Counted from the stretch's first letter, positions 11,204-22,977 are shown. The stretch: 64,000 nt of DNA from Alitta virens (GCA_932294295.1 OW028580.1:11809374-11873373); one strand, 5' to 3'. The notes: generated by a model not told the origin, from the letters alone. Numbers and translations are program-made.

Positions 11204-14200
11204 ATGGCCTGTTTGACTCGGTTGCATGCCTTAAAATCATTATTTTCTTCTTTCCGAAGTAGAATACCCCAAACTACATGTAGCAAAGTGTACAGTGCAT
11301 CGCAGAGAGAAGCTCAGACAGATTCAACATTCACTATACAGAGTAAGGATAGTTCGTCAGGAGGGTTTTATTTGTTGTGGTGGTATTATCGCCCACCGCA
11401 TCCGCGGTGGCATGTCTGGCAGACCTTGTTGGAGGATTACAAGTCAACTCACCGTCTCTGCCAACTCACCGCCGTTAGGTGTGGTCAACTCACTGCTCTT
11501 TTTTAGAAAGTCACCGACGGCCGAGTTAACTCACCGCCGCCGATGCCGCCGCTAATTACAATCTCCTGGGTGCTAATTACAATCTCCTACATGCTAATTA
11601 CAATCTCCTACATGCTAAGTAAAGAATTAATGAAACCTAATTTCATATTATTTAGTAAAACTAAAAGAAATAAAACCCCCCTAAGGAAAACTGTTTAATT
11701 GATTTATTTTATTATTATAGTAAAAAAAAATTTCCTTTTTAATTTATTTTATTATTTCTACCTTTCTACCATTTAATAAATTAATTTCATATATAGTCAA
11801 AAAAATAATAAATAAATAGCTAAAAAATAAACCACTAATTTGGTGAACATAATCACACCCCACACGCGAGTCAAGCCGAATGTATGACTTCGCGCACGAA
11901 AACGATACGACGCATAGAGATGTTATATAATAAAATAAAGCGGCGGTGACTTGACTTTGCTTTTTGCGAGTCAAGTCACCGGCAAAAAAAAACAGGCGGT
12001 GACTTGACTCGAACAACGGTGAGTTGACTTCGAGCGGTGAGTTGGCAGAGGCGGTGAGTTAACCTGATACCTGTTGGAGTATCCAACCTCAGAGACGAAT
12101 ATTGTCAAGGCAGACCTAATATATTGTGTCATTTGTAGCAGGCTAGCAATGATAGCACATGGCCATACCCGAGCTTGGATAGAAAGTCCTGTAGTTCATG
12201 AGACTGAGACAATGCCATGGCCATGATAAGAAGACACATAGGTCATTGCCACATTGGTCATGAATCCATGTCCAGTGTGTGGCAGTTATTTAATCTGCCT
12301 TTCGATGCTGGGTTTGATGCTGCAATGTGAATGCTAGAATGCCAGGAACAAGTTAAGGTAAAATGTACAATTTAATACTGCAATGTTGCACTCGTGTAAA
12401 AACAATTTTCTTTTTCCGCTACAGTAGAACGAGATTTGCCAGTTCCAACTGAGCGTGGCATAGCAAAGAAGGCCAGGAGGAAGAAGAAGGATCCCGTTCC
12501 CATCAGGTCGCCCATACAATATGATTATGAGGGTGTAAAATCAGGAAAGTCCAAAATACGGGTGAGACTACAGGACCTTGAAAACCGGCCTGAGAAGAAA
12601 GAAGAATTCATAGACCATGGAAGAATACAGAGCATTTTACATGAACAGCAGATCGACCAGTGGATGAAGTCAGAAAATGGCGATATGGTATTAAGTTTTT
12701 CTTACCTACAACCTTCAGGGTCCCTGGAAACTCAAGTGACCTACATTTGCGATATTGCTACACACGTACGACGTATTGCTGACGAAACAAATTTGTCCAA
12801 TGTTCGCCGCTGTAGATTGTTTTGCAAAGAGCGTAGAATATAAATAAGCAAGTTTGCATCGAGGATCATAGGTCAATACTGCCTGGGTTAGTTGTGCGGG
12901 ACCTCATGTGAGTTGCTCTCAATGAGTTTCTGTAAACACTATAGATGGCGCAAGCAGTCAACTTGCAGACAACTTTAACCATAATTTTCAATTGACAAGT
13001 ACAATACTGACAGATATTGATTATTCATTGCATTAATAATATTTTTTCTATACTTTTTTTTTCAGCCAGTGGAAGGTTTGCCTAACCCTTATGCCAAAGC
13101 ACCTGAAAAGTGTGTACTCTGCCAGCACAAAATTGACTTAGATTATAAGGTATGCTTGATGCATTGCTTTCTATATGTTACTAACGTATGGTGCCCTTTT
13201 ATGGTCAGTGTCCTAATATCGTCAGTTCCAATTAAAGCTCTCTTATTTCATCTGCCGAGCTTTAACACCACTGAAGCAGAAGCATTTTAAAACTTCCAGA
13301 TTTTTCTCAATTTTCATGGTCATTTAGGGACAAATGGTTCCAATTTGTATACAAAATAAACCAAGCAACGGAGAGTGCATGAAAACTGTTGGTCATCGGA
13401 GTTTCTCTTCAAACTTGCATGTTTGAAACATCAACTTTTGGGGTGGTGGACGAAACGGTTACACGCGAAAATGGCTACACCCAAAATGTCAACAACCATA
13501 ACATCAACACCGAACACGACTATAACTAAAACGTCTACACCAATATTTGGGACTTTACCGAAGCGTCAACAAGGTTTATTAAGCCTTAAGGGGCGTTCAC
13601 ATTATCACGTAAAAGACCTACGTATGACCACGTACGTCAAAAATTGGCTATACCTGCTCACTCGTGGCTCTGTTAATTATGTATAACTTCTTTCTATGAG
13701 CATACGTGGGGCAATCGTAGATCGCTAGGCGGATGTCCGTCAAACACTCACCGAACGTCCGTCATCTGGCATTCGTCAGGCATCCGCTAGGCACTCCTAG
13801 ATCGCTCTTAGATCGCTCGCACGGAAGACGCCGGGCCAATCTTTTTACGAATGGATGGCGAGTATATACGGATGAACAGTGGCTGAGTATGACCATGTAC
13901 ATACGTAGGACGTACATATGACATACGTAGGACGCTCGTCGCCGGACCCCCAAGCAAGTTACGTAACTAATATAAACAATTTACTCGTAGAACATCCGCC
14001 AAAGTTTTAAACATGTTTAAAAATGTTTACCCTCTCCACGTATGGTCGTGAGTGGTCAAGCGTGACCAGGAGTGATTTACGAATTAGAACGAGTATACGT
14101 AAAACGCTCGGCAAGTGAATCACGTATGGCCAAGGATGACCTCGAGCAAACAAAATTTTTCAGACGTGGTCATACTTAGCTTTTAAATGTGATAATATGA

Positions 14201-14943
14201 ACGCCCCTTTAACCAAAACGTCAACATGCTTTTTTCTGTACTTAACCATAACATCTACAGTGCCTTTTCCCCCGCTAACAATGATTCCAAAATGTCTACA
14301 GACCAAAACGTCTACATCACATACTCTCCTGTTCCTTTACTTTAGACAGGAACGAGTCAGCATCACATATCAAATGGTGTCAAACATTTATTGCAATTGC
14401 AGGTCATTTAATTGCCGTCGTTTTGGTGTACGAAAGTGTAGCCATTTTGGGCATGGCTTCTTGTGGCTTATAGCCGTTTTGGACGCAGCTTGTAGCCATT
14501 TTGACATGACCATGTTGACGTTTTGGTCATCTTTTCATCTATTTTAGAGCAGAAGCTGTTTTATCAGGGATAAATTATTCGTTTCTAGAAAAATATTATA
14601 TTTTGAAATGCATTATTTATTTTCAGAATACACGCTTACTCAGCCAGTTTGTATCACCTTTTACTGGACAGATCATGGGTCGACATATTACTGGACTTTG
14701 TGTGTATATGCAGGATAGAGTCAGTTCCCTCATCAAGAGAGCACAATATTTTGGTAAGATATTTCTATATAAATTATTGCCATTATTTAATTTATTTTAT
14801 TGAAATGTAACTATTTTTATTAATGTATTCATACACTTATGTTCTGCTTTTTAATTATTTCAGGTTATATGCCCTACCATTTGAAAAATCCAGACTACTT
14901 ACGAGATCCCAAGTTATTTGATCCTTTCAAGAAGAAGTGGTAG
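11204..14943 (+). CDS. MRPS18C: Mitochondrial ribosomal protein S18C (bS18m)
   Basis: Five exons with consistent phases: 11204-11341, 12425-12687, 13066-13149, 14627-14753 and 14864-14943 (TAG at 14941). Exon 1 encodes [20 protein letters not shown], a typical basic, serine-rich mitochondrial presequence; ATG 11204 is preferred over the upstream in-frame 11198 because the presequence starts there. Exons 3-5 carry the S18 core: [43 protein letters not shown] and [11 protein letters not shown], closely following vertebrate MRPS18C. The CVLC pair and the cysteine of GLC match conserved cysteine positions. The product is a small-subunit mitoribosomal protein. Exon 2 adds about 88 lysine/arginine-rich residues not present in the human protein (142 residues). 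Intron 1 and intron 3 host foldback elements. Confidence 0.92.
11443..12063. mobile_element. Foldback-type element 2 (arms of GTCAACTCACCGCC units)
   Basis: The left arm (11443-11550) reads GTCAACTCACCGTCTCTGCC, then further AACTCACCG units. The right arm (11940-12063), on the opposite strand, reads GTTAACTCACCGCCTCTGCC and continues with GTCAACTCACCG and GTCAAGTCACCG units, so the two arms align over more than 60 bp. The centre is A/T-rich. It sits in intron 1 of MRPS18C. No transposase and no clear target duplication were seen. Confidence 0.75.
13450..14532. mobile_element. Foldback-type element 3 (arms of CCAAAACGTCAACA units), interrupted
   Basis: The left arm (13450-13585) is built from AAATGGCTACACC, AAAATGTCAACA and AAAACGTCTACACC units. 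The right arm (14213-14532) has the same words on both strands: first AAAACGTCAACATGC and CCAAAACGTCTACATC, then in inverted orientation GTAGCCATTTTGG and GTTGACGTTTTGG. It lies in intron 3 of MRPS18C and is split by a TTAA-flanked element at 13590-14208. Confidence 0.65.
13590..14208. mobile_element. TTAA-flanked MITE nested in foldback element 3
   Basis: The left end GGGGCGTTCACATTATCACG and the right end GTGATAATATGAACGCCCCT are inverted repeats, with TTAA at 13586-13589 and 14209-14212. TTAA duplication is typical of piggyBac- and Kolobok-type transposition. The interior is a degenerate array of ACGTAY words such as CGTACGTA, GACCACGTA and CATACGTAGGACG, with no transposase frame. Removing it rejoins the left arm of the host element to AAAACGTCAACATGC. 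Confidence 0.8.
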
Positions 14944-15696
14944 TTTTATATAAGCTTGTATATATTTCTATTGTAAGAAAATTGTACACAACATAATGCT
15001 ACATCCGTAAACATTGATCTGAATTGTTGTCTGATATTTATTCAATATTTATTTCCTAGCTGAAATGAAATATCACTGGTACACATGAGCACCGCCACAT
15101 TTGTTATAAATTTGACTTGGAATGTTTTAAAATGTTTGCTCTGATGCCTTGAGTTGAGGAGGGGGGGGGGGGGGGGGAGGGGACTGAAACCAACTAAAGA
15201 GGTGCAACTAACTTGTTTATAGCTGATTTTTTTAACATTATATTGGAAATTGACCATTTGAAGAAGGCCTTTGTGGGTGGTGTCATATTTATGTACAATG
15301 TTCAGCATCGAAATTAAGGTTTTTATTGTTAAATTGCTTAGTTTTACAGCATGTGAATATCATCAATATATCCAACCAATATTATATGAGTGTCTCAAAT
15401 AGGGAATGCTTCTATGGAAAAAAAATGTTTTTCTTCACACCTAATGTCACCCATAGTAATGTATACATAACAAAAAAATTCTATTCAAAGCCCTAAAAAA
15501 GTAAATGCTTAGTGTTGACAGCCAGTGATGTGTTGGTGATGAAAATGCTACATTTGACAGCATGTGAATTTCATCAAAATGTGATTCAGCATTCCCTAGA
15601 ATTTTGTTATGTGAGTTTCCATCACCTATCTGGATTTAGATATGTGGATGTCCATGTCGTGCTTGATAGTGGAGGCCAAACTACAGTTTGACAATT
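14944..15696. other. MRPS18C 3' flank; poly-G run, no gene
   Basis: The 3' UTR of MRPS18C probably begins here. A run of about 18 G lies at 15160-15180. Nothing coding was recognised; the small frames are AT-rich and isolated. Confidence 0.4.
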
Positions 15697-16478
15697 CTTG
15701 GATGAACTAGAGAAGGATGGGACATTTCAAGACATCAAAGGTTTAGACTGCGTTTCAGACTGCCCTAATGAACAATTGATGATGCTGTAATACAACCCAA
15801 GTTTTATAACTCCCCCTCACTGGTTTCACTGGGAAACAAATGAAAGGGGTGTAAAATATGTATTCATATAGACCGAAATGCATATCTTCACTATATGTAT
15901 TCATATAGACCGAAATGCATATCTTCACTCTATTCCCAGTATAACTTCGACATATTGTATCTGGGATAATAATTTAATAAAAAAAAGAATCTCCGTTCAA
16001 CAACTTACGACGCATTAGACATGATAACCACCATGCGGACAAGGTGGTCAGCTTTATGATGGATATGGCCTTATCTTTGGCTCTTTATGACTTTTTGAGT
16101 TATGGTCAGATAAAACTTAGGTCATAAACTGAATGAGACTTTTGTGCTAACACGTTTTAGCTCACTTCCTTGATATTAGGCCTATAAATTCAGGAAAAAT
16201 ACCTTCATAATTCTAAAATCACGGAAAATTCACTGGTAATGTTCGGATGATCCACAAAAAGAAACGAAATTTTGACTCCAGGACAAAAGTTGCTCATTGC
16301 TGCTGATGCAGAGGTCAGGGGTGTGCTCACTAAAGCGCAGTTGTACATCAAAGTATTTAAGGAAGCAGCAGGGGTTTCTGGGCCAGCTCTGGGCGAATTT
16401 GACTCCTCTTAATTCACCTAATAATGTACATTGTTTTATTACTTTCGAAGTGTCCAATCCTTCTCTAGTTCATCCAAG
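15697..16478. mobile_element. Non-autonomous DNA element, copy 2 (782 bp, 7-bp TSD)
   Basis: It has the same terminal inverted repeat (CTTGGATGAACTAGAGAAGG and complement) as the copy at 7737-8716. It is flanked by GACAATT at 15690-15696 and 16479-16485, a perfect 7-bp duplication. About 170 bp of each end is shared with copy 1, including CTTTTGAAGTGTCC / CTTTCGAAGTGTCC near the right end. A short direct duplication (TATTCATATAGACCGAAATG) occurs at about 15860 and 15898. Confidence 0.85.
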
Positions 16479-17167
16479 GACAATTTATTCATCAGGGCCT
16501 GACTACTTGTCATAATATCCTCGTGAAAAGAGGACCCTTGATTTATTTGGCCTTTCATTGCTCAGGCCCTTAGCCAAGGGGGGATCGAGGGGGTCATTCG
16601 ACTCGCACAACTGTCCACACATTGGTCAACATCAGAGAATGCTATTTTAAAAATTTGTATCGAAGGTTCACAATTTTATGATAAAGACCCACAAACGCTA
16701 GTGGCTGGATATACGGGCCTGTTGATCATTAAAGGACTAGCTAGGGTCTCAGTCTTGAATCTGGATCCTAAAGAGAGAGGGCAGTAACTACTAAGTGGAC
16801 TACTTGAGAACAGGACCCCAATCTCCTGTCACATTGAAAAACTTGCTGGGTATGACCCTCACAAAAGAGTGCCTTTATTGCCAATATCACTCTGTAATTC
16901 CTGCATGTAGTAGCCATTGTTTTTGTGGTGTACAAGTATAATATCAATAAGTGGCTTTACTGGGACATACAATTGTGTATTGGTAGCACAGTAGTCACAT
17001 TCCGGTGCAGTTGAATGCAGGTGAGTGGTTGATCTAGTGCTTTGTAACCATGCAAAGATTCAGCACAAAACCAATAATATAAACCGGAAGCATAATTCAC
17101 ATGATTTGACAGTTCTTCTGGGGTGCAAGCAACCAACAAGAGTCGTCAATGTAGCACTTCATAAATG

Positions 17168-17353
17168 GGCGGGGGGCCTAGCTCAGAGGTAGTGCTGTGG
17201 CCTTTCAACCGCTGGGTCCCGGGTTCGATTCCCGGTCGAGCCTAAGTTGGATGGCTGTTTCTTCGTTCGTCTCATTGCCATGGTCTCTGCCTGTCCTAAT
17301 TAGCCCAAGTGGTGCAGAAATACTGGACGTAAAGCCCTAATCACACACACACA
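17168..17353 (+). mobile_element. tRNA-derived SINE, full length
   Basis: The head has RNA polymerase III promoter boxes: box A TAGCTCAGAGGTAG and box B GGTTCGATTCC. The loop word TTTCAA, TTCCAA in other copies, sits where a tRNA anticodon loop would be. The body and tail end TCCTAATTAGCCC...GACGTAAAGCCCTAATC followed by (AC)n. A 15-bp duplication AGCACTTCATAAATG flanks it at 17153-17167 and 17354-17368. Confidence 0.92.
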
Positions 17354-17386
17354 AGCACTTCATAAATGTGATACAGGCTCGGTAGC

Positions 17387-17734
17387 TCAGTAAATGTCCT
17401 GGGAGACGGAAGTAAATCCTTGTGGGAGACACGTAAATTGAAGCCAATTCCTGGCAGCCAAATTTATCGCGACAGAAAAATATGCATTTTTAAAGTCTTT
17501 TGAAGCAAAATAAACAGGTGACATAAGATGTAATGCATCTATAATGATGTCAATTTTAAAGTGCACATGATCAACATTAAAGTGTTTAAGATTTAAAATA
17601 ATTCTGGCTGACCCATCTCTTTTAATCCAGGGTAGAACATTGGAGAGAAAACAGTGACTATCATAAATAGTAGAAATAGCGCAAGGCTCATCATCCAGCA
17701 AATCCACACGCAGAGCAACATTGTCCACAGGCAT
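17387..17734 (-). pseudogene. DIRS-like reverse transcriptase fragment
   Basis: The frame contains DGSARIILNLKHFN, HVHFKIDIIIDALHLMSP, FASKDFKNAYFSVAI and LQFTCLPQGFTS, the order of the finger/palm blocks of DIRS-type retrotransposon reverse transcriptases. The catalytic YxDD block is not present, so it is a truncated remnant. A Ty3-like origin is less likely because of the HFK block before the palm. Confidence 0.65.
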
Positions 17735-17749
17735 CAGTTCCAGAACCTG

Positions 17750-20590
17750 GGGTATTGACAGCTGCTTAGGTACATCATAACTTGCAAGGTGTCGCCCTTG
17801 ACAATGTTGAGGATCTAAGGGTCAATGTCCTGATAGAAGATTTTACCACCAACGAAGTTATCAGATGTGTTATGTAGTGCACATTCTCCATCGGAGGCCG
17901 ATGTAGTATTATTGGTGAGCATGTGTTTATTGACTCTATCCAGCCAGAAACCAAATATTTGGTGAATGTTTATAAAACAATTGCAAAATTATACTTGTGT
18001 AGTAAATTAATACGAGAAGAAATTATGGAACACGTCCGTCACACTGTCTGGGAATTGAGAGCAATCAGCCGGGCGGAAACACGTCACTGCGCATCAATGA
18101 ATTAGGGATGAACCATCTCTTCATCCAAGGCTTATAATTGAAGAATCTTGGAACACATCTGAACAGTTATTGCTTAACGCGGATAACTTTCCCTAGGAGG
18201 ATTAGTAGTAACACCTTGATTAAAAATCGAAGAACTGTATTTTTGATGACGGTAGCCTCTTCTTAACATCTGTGGAGGATAGCCTCTTCTTAACATCTGT
18301 TGAGGATAACCTCTTCTTAACATCTTGTAAAATATCCAGTGTCCCTAGCTTGTAGAACTCCATGAAAGAGTATTGCTGTAGCTCAGCAGCATAAGTCCAG
18401 TTCCTCAGATCAACACAAATATCACAAAGTCATGAGTTTGAGTCAGACTGGTCAGATTGGCTAACTCAAAAGGTGCCTCTCCTCCCACATGTTTAATTAT
18501 TTATACATGGCAGGGCTCCTTAGCTCCTCCCTGAATTCAGGCCATGCCACAATTGGTCAATGGTCCTAAGCCAATTGCAACACACACATTTTAATATTCC
18601 TACTTTCCTCAACTCCCCTGGTTGGTTTTTGCCAGAATCTTTCCAAACCTCCCCTAGTGGGATTTGCCTCACATCTGCATCATAAAGCCCATTAAACTTG
18701 GCCAACTCAGAAGCTCACAATGCCGTGGGACAAGACAATGGTCAGGAGCACAGTATTCCCACAATTAACAACCCCAGCAAGCTCTGCCAGGTCTTTGTAC
18801 TTGCTCCCCTGGGAGTGTCAAGCCAAATTCCTTAAGCAGCATTCTAGCTCCAAGTGCCAACTGACCATTGTCCAGAACAGTCCCGACCTCTGGCTGACCC
18901 CCTAGTCTTCCTCCTTTGTTGGGACTATGCCCATTATGCCCCTTTGACTGGCATGCCCCATTGTACCCACAAAAGAAGTTATTACCACCTGCCTAAACAG
19001 GCTTACTCATTCAAACTTACTTAATACATTCATACTATTTTACACTGTTTTACTCAAAGATGCAGTTATATGTTGACTATATGACATACATATATATTGA
19101 CCAGATTGACTATATTACGCTATATTACATATTGACATACTTAGACATATTCATATTTTAACTTAGACATATTCATATATTAACATATATAAACATTCTT
19201 GGACATTACACATTAATACAACACATACAGCACAGTGACATATTTATACATTAATGATTCATCATCTCAACCTGGTTAAAGAGCCTCTCCTTTTTACAAT
19301 CTGTCGAGGATAGCTTCTTCTTAACATCTGGGGAGGATAGCCTCTTCTTATAATCTGTTGAGGATAGCCCCCAGCTAAGGATAGGCAAATAAAGGGGAGC
19401 CACCAATTTGGCCATCTCATGATCTGAGAGGCCCAAGGGGGCATCCCCAGGCTTGTGAGGTGACAGGGGTCATTGCGGTCCCTGCAAAGAACCAGAAACA
19501 TTAAGACTCAAAAGCCTGGTAATGAGAATGCTTTATGAGCATTCAATCGAGCTGCGAGACAGACCTTTTAGCTGTCCGTGCCACCAGCCGACTATGAAAA
19601 GATCCATCTGGGGGGACTCAGGCCCACTAGTTGGTCACCCGGATGAACGAGTCAGATACAGGGGCATCGGACTCGATTAGTATCTGTTCCAAACACAGGC
19701 CCCTTGCCGCCCGTCCATGTTCTTTAGCAGCAACCCCCATCAGCGCCAAGGATCTGTGCCCAAAACTAAACATGCAATTTGGAAATGCTTCATGCCACGG
19801 GGCCATATCTGAGCGTGTGCCCAGGAAGCAGTGGACCTAAATTACCACGGTCCTGGGCTGCACACGACAGGCCATTATTTCAAGGCACTCATCGAGGGCC
19901 CCAGGACCACGGCAATGCACGACAATAGGCATCGTTCCTGGGCGCAGACAGAGCTGCTCTTCAAATCCAATTCATTCTTGTTCTTTCTGTTGGGGAGTCA
20001 GATAATGGGCAGTGTCTATTCCTTCTTCCCCCAGTGCCACACATTTTGGAGATAGTAGCTGCTCTTAAAGGCTCTGGCGATGATACTTTGCCACGTCCTC
20101 TGTGGCACTACACATGTTGGGATGGATTCCGAACATGGTGTACAATGAAGCCTGTGAGCTCACATAGTCCCACATTGACCAATATTTGGGGAAGACGTAA
20201 TTGCAGATCAGGTTCTCATACCTGCTGCTACAATCGTCAATGGACCCCAAATGCTGGCCAAACTGGCAGCCCAAGCGGTCAAGGTGGATGTGGGCATCCA
20301 CAACACGCTGGACATGCTAAGGACGAGGTGGCTTTTCCTCGGGAAACTGTTCATTGAGATGTCCAATGGCCCTGATGGTAGCTGGTTGCAAATGACACAT
20401 GATGCATGTAGCCTCTACATAGCCCACTCAGGTGCTGATGAGGGGTTAAACAATAACACACACACACACATGATGCATGCCAGAACCTTCGGATGCAACC
20501 AACAGACCACCGTGCTCGGTCGCTTTACCGAGCACATCTCCAACGTAGTCACCCAGTTATGGCCGCTGCGTCTTTCCCATAAATGAAACA
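17750..20590. other. Non-coding stretch with two clusters of a 29-bp repeat
   Basis: Three copies of a unit like GAGGATAGCCTCTTCTTAAC lie at about 18248-18328 and three more at about 19294-19370, roughly 1 kb apart in the same orientation. They may be split repeats of a retroelement such as the DIRS-like one next to it. The rest has no frame with recognisable protein similarity. Confidence 0.4.
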
Positions 20591-20617
20591 GGCAGGGGCC
20601 TAGCTCAGAGGTAGAAG
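20591..20617 (+). mobile_element. SINE head fragment
   Basis: GGGGCCTAGCTCAGAGGTAG, the box A part of the SINE family, is present, and the element breaks off right after it. Confidence 0.6.
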
Positions 20618-21322
20618 GATGGTGATTACCCTCTGAGCTCAACTCCTATCGACAGTGGACCAGAGATAGAAGATTCCATCATCATAACAGATGAAGATTG
20701 TTCCAGGGCAACTCCAACTGCTACAGCCCCCCATTTTCCTGCTCCTTCAAAGGGTGGTCCATTCAAGAGGAAAAAGAGACAAACTGGTGAACCTGGCAAA
20801 GAAGAAGAAGTCCTGCACATAGTGAAGAATATGGCTGATGTGACCTCCTCTGTCCATGAACACTATGCTCGGAAGGTGGATCTTGACCCTGCCTCAGCTG
20901 CCAAGCGTACCTTTTGCGACTCAATTTACCATGCGAGTCTCACCCTCCCTAAAGATCTCTGGATGGACTTTCAGACCCAGGCCTTCACTCTACTGATGCA
21001 AGCCAAGCAGCAGGCCAGACTCAGGACGATGGCTCCTCAACAATTTCACCAAGTCCCTCAGCAGCAGCAGCACTATTATCAACTCCCTCAGCAGTTGTAT
21101 CCTCAGCAGCAGCAGCCAATCTACCAGCCGACCTTGCAGCACCTGACTTCTTCCAAGGTTCCTCCAGGACCATGGTCTACTATGCCACCTCTGCATGGGC
21201 AACCAGTTGTAGTAGTAGGGACTTCCCAGCAAGAGCAAGCCAATACCAGTCTGGGATTGAGCAGCACCTTCCTAGCCAGCCTTGCTACAATGCCAAGCAC
21301 AACAACCCCTGAAAAACAGTGA
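20605..21322 (+). CDS. Gln-rich exon, possibly BESS/MADF-type C-terminus
   Basis: The frame is open from about 20605 and ends at TGA 21320-21322. The N-terminal part is serine/threonine-rich with a basic patch PFKRKKRQT. It is followed by a helix-like block, LPKDLWMDFQTQAFTLLMQA, reminiscent of the short C-terminal helix of MADF/BESS DNA-binding proteins. Then comes a Gln/Pro-rich tail with QQQQ runs. No partner exons were found, so it may be the last exon of a host gene or a piece of a transposon-derived protein. The family assignment is weak. Confidence 0.35.
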
Positions 21323-22540
21323 TATTCTTCACCATCAGGCCTTTTTCAAGGCCACCAAAACTCCTTAAAAACTTCGTTATTACTTTCATTTCATAAAGCA
21401 GTTGATTATCAGCTTGGGGTTTTGGCTTAACAACAAATGTTTTCATTGAGACTGGCCATGAAAAGTTGAAACGACACTTTTTTTTGCCCTTTTTACAAGA
21501 TTTGGTATGTTTTCGTCGATGCACTTGTACATTTGAGACAATCTAATGCAACTCAGGGTCAACTGATCTACAAAAGCAGCAATCTCTTCTTCACTGGACT
21601 CTCCATAGACTGGGGCATCTGAGATCCAAAGCAAGCAGTGAATGTGTGGCGCACCCACGTTGCTGGAACTCAACTCTGTCTTTCAGAGGGCCAAGAATGC
21701 TTGTGGGGGTTTTAATAAATTCCTCATTAACATGTTCACTCGATGATAAAACATCCGTACAGCTACCACAGGGTTCGAACGTAAGATTTCACACTTTTTA
21801 GCCCAGGTTAGTGTTTGAAAGTTTACGGTACTGCCTTGCAAGTTCATAATGGCCTCTATGAAGTTCTGCACAGCTCAGAGTGAGGAAAAATGTGGGTAAG
21901 CCTATCATTTTCACCATTGCAAAGAGTTCTGACATGCAGCGCTTCCAATACTTCATCCATGTTTAGAATTTTTCAAGTTTGTTTTTGTCGTTCACCGTTG
22001 AAGCTGTAATATTTTTGCCTTTAAATTTCTGGTTACCTTTGCACATTGATAATGAAATACTGGATATCAGCCTTTCAAGTTCACACACATACTGAGCGTA
22101 AAAGATGTATTGGGTATTACCAGAGAATCTAAGGTCTGCTGACAATAAGCGGCAATTAAAATATGTGCCTTTCCCAATCTTTTTCTCATGGTGTTCATCA
22201 TATGTGTTTTTTGCATCAGGAAATAAAGAGGGGAAAGCTTTAGCTTCCCCTTCTTCACATGTAAGAATGCTTTCTTGTTTTTTCCCCTCACTGGGTGCCA
22301 CAGAGTAAATGGAATTTTCAATTTGTGCTAATGCATCTGATGTGAAATCAAGTGGTTCCAAATACGTATCCTGAATCACACCATGCAATTCATCATCATC
22401 CTCCTGATTATCTTCACCATCGTTACTTTCACCATCATGTGAATGCTCAGCATCACTATTCTGATCAGTATCTACAGCATATATAATAGTATCACCTAAT
22501 ATATCAAGCTCACAATTATTTGTGTCACTATCAGGCACTT
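21290..22540 (-). pseudogene. Helitron Rep/helicase-like fragment, frame-broken
   Basis: Several overlapping minus-strand frames, read downwards, follow the N-terminal region of Helitron proteins. They show AFPSLFPDAKNTYDEHHEKK and a following YFNCRLL / YIFYAQYVCELE block, then SNPVVAVRMFYHRV, then GAPHIHCLLWISDAP, and finally KKGKKKCRFNFSWP. GAPHIHCLLW contains the paired histidines of the HUH rolling-circle endonuclease. The later tyrosine and helicase motifs are absent, and several frameshifts separate the pieces, so it is inactive. Confidence 0.8.
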
Positions 22541-22588
22541 CTGGAGTGTTATGTGAGAGACTGTTGCCAACTGCTTTATGATCAGCAT

Positions 22589-22880
22589 AAAGCCCCTGTC
22601 ACACTAGGCTGTTTTAGCCGTAGTGAACCTGTAGAGTGACGTAACGGTTATGTAACAGCTTTTTTCGCCGGGTTGGCGACGGATTCTGGCGGCAAAAAGG
22701 GGTGGGGCAGCACCCGCCGGGTTCTACAGGTTATCCGCCGGGTTACCTGCCGGGTTCTACGGGTGAGTCGGCGGGTTCTACGGGTGACTCGGCGGGTTTT
22801 ACGGGTGACTCGCCGAGTTGTAGGAGTAAGCCGGCGGGTAGTAGGAGTAACTCGTTGGATTCCAGGAGTATACTTTAAAA
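22589..22880. repeat. GC-rich degenerate tandem array, CGGCGGGTTCTACGGGTGACT units
   Basis: It begins with AAGCCCCTGTCACACTAGGC, a type of end seen on non-autonomous DNA elements. About eight units of 18-21 bp built on CGGCGGGTTCTACGGGTGA follow, decaying to GGAGTAACTCG words. Only one arm is present, so it may be a solo arm of another foldback-type element. Confidence 0.55.
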
Positions 22881-22977
22881 GGCTGCTGCTCCCCTAATAT
22901 TAGTCCGATTTTCGTCAAATAAAGACTGAATTGTAGTATAGTTTATACTGATTCAATACATGATTTTGGATCAAAAA

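Noticed and set aside
11342..11555. Open frames continuing past MRPS18C exon 1
   Set aside because: They run through the GTAAGG donor and into the foldback arm; repeat units create the open frame.
12688..12843. Continuation of the MRPS18C exon 2 frame to a stop at 12841
   Set aside because: A donor (ATG|GTATTAAG) at 12688 gives the phase needed for the S18 core exon at 13066; the following 52 codons look like intron read-through.
17168..17240. Real tRNA gene (boxes A and B present)
   Set aside because: The same head occurs in eight other places, each followed by the same SINE body and flanked by target duplications; stems are imperfect.
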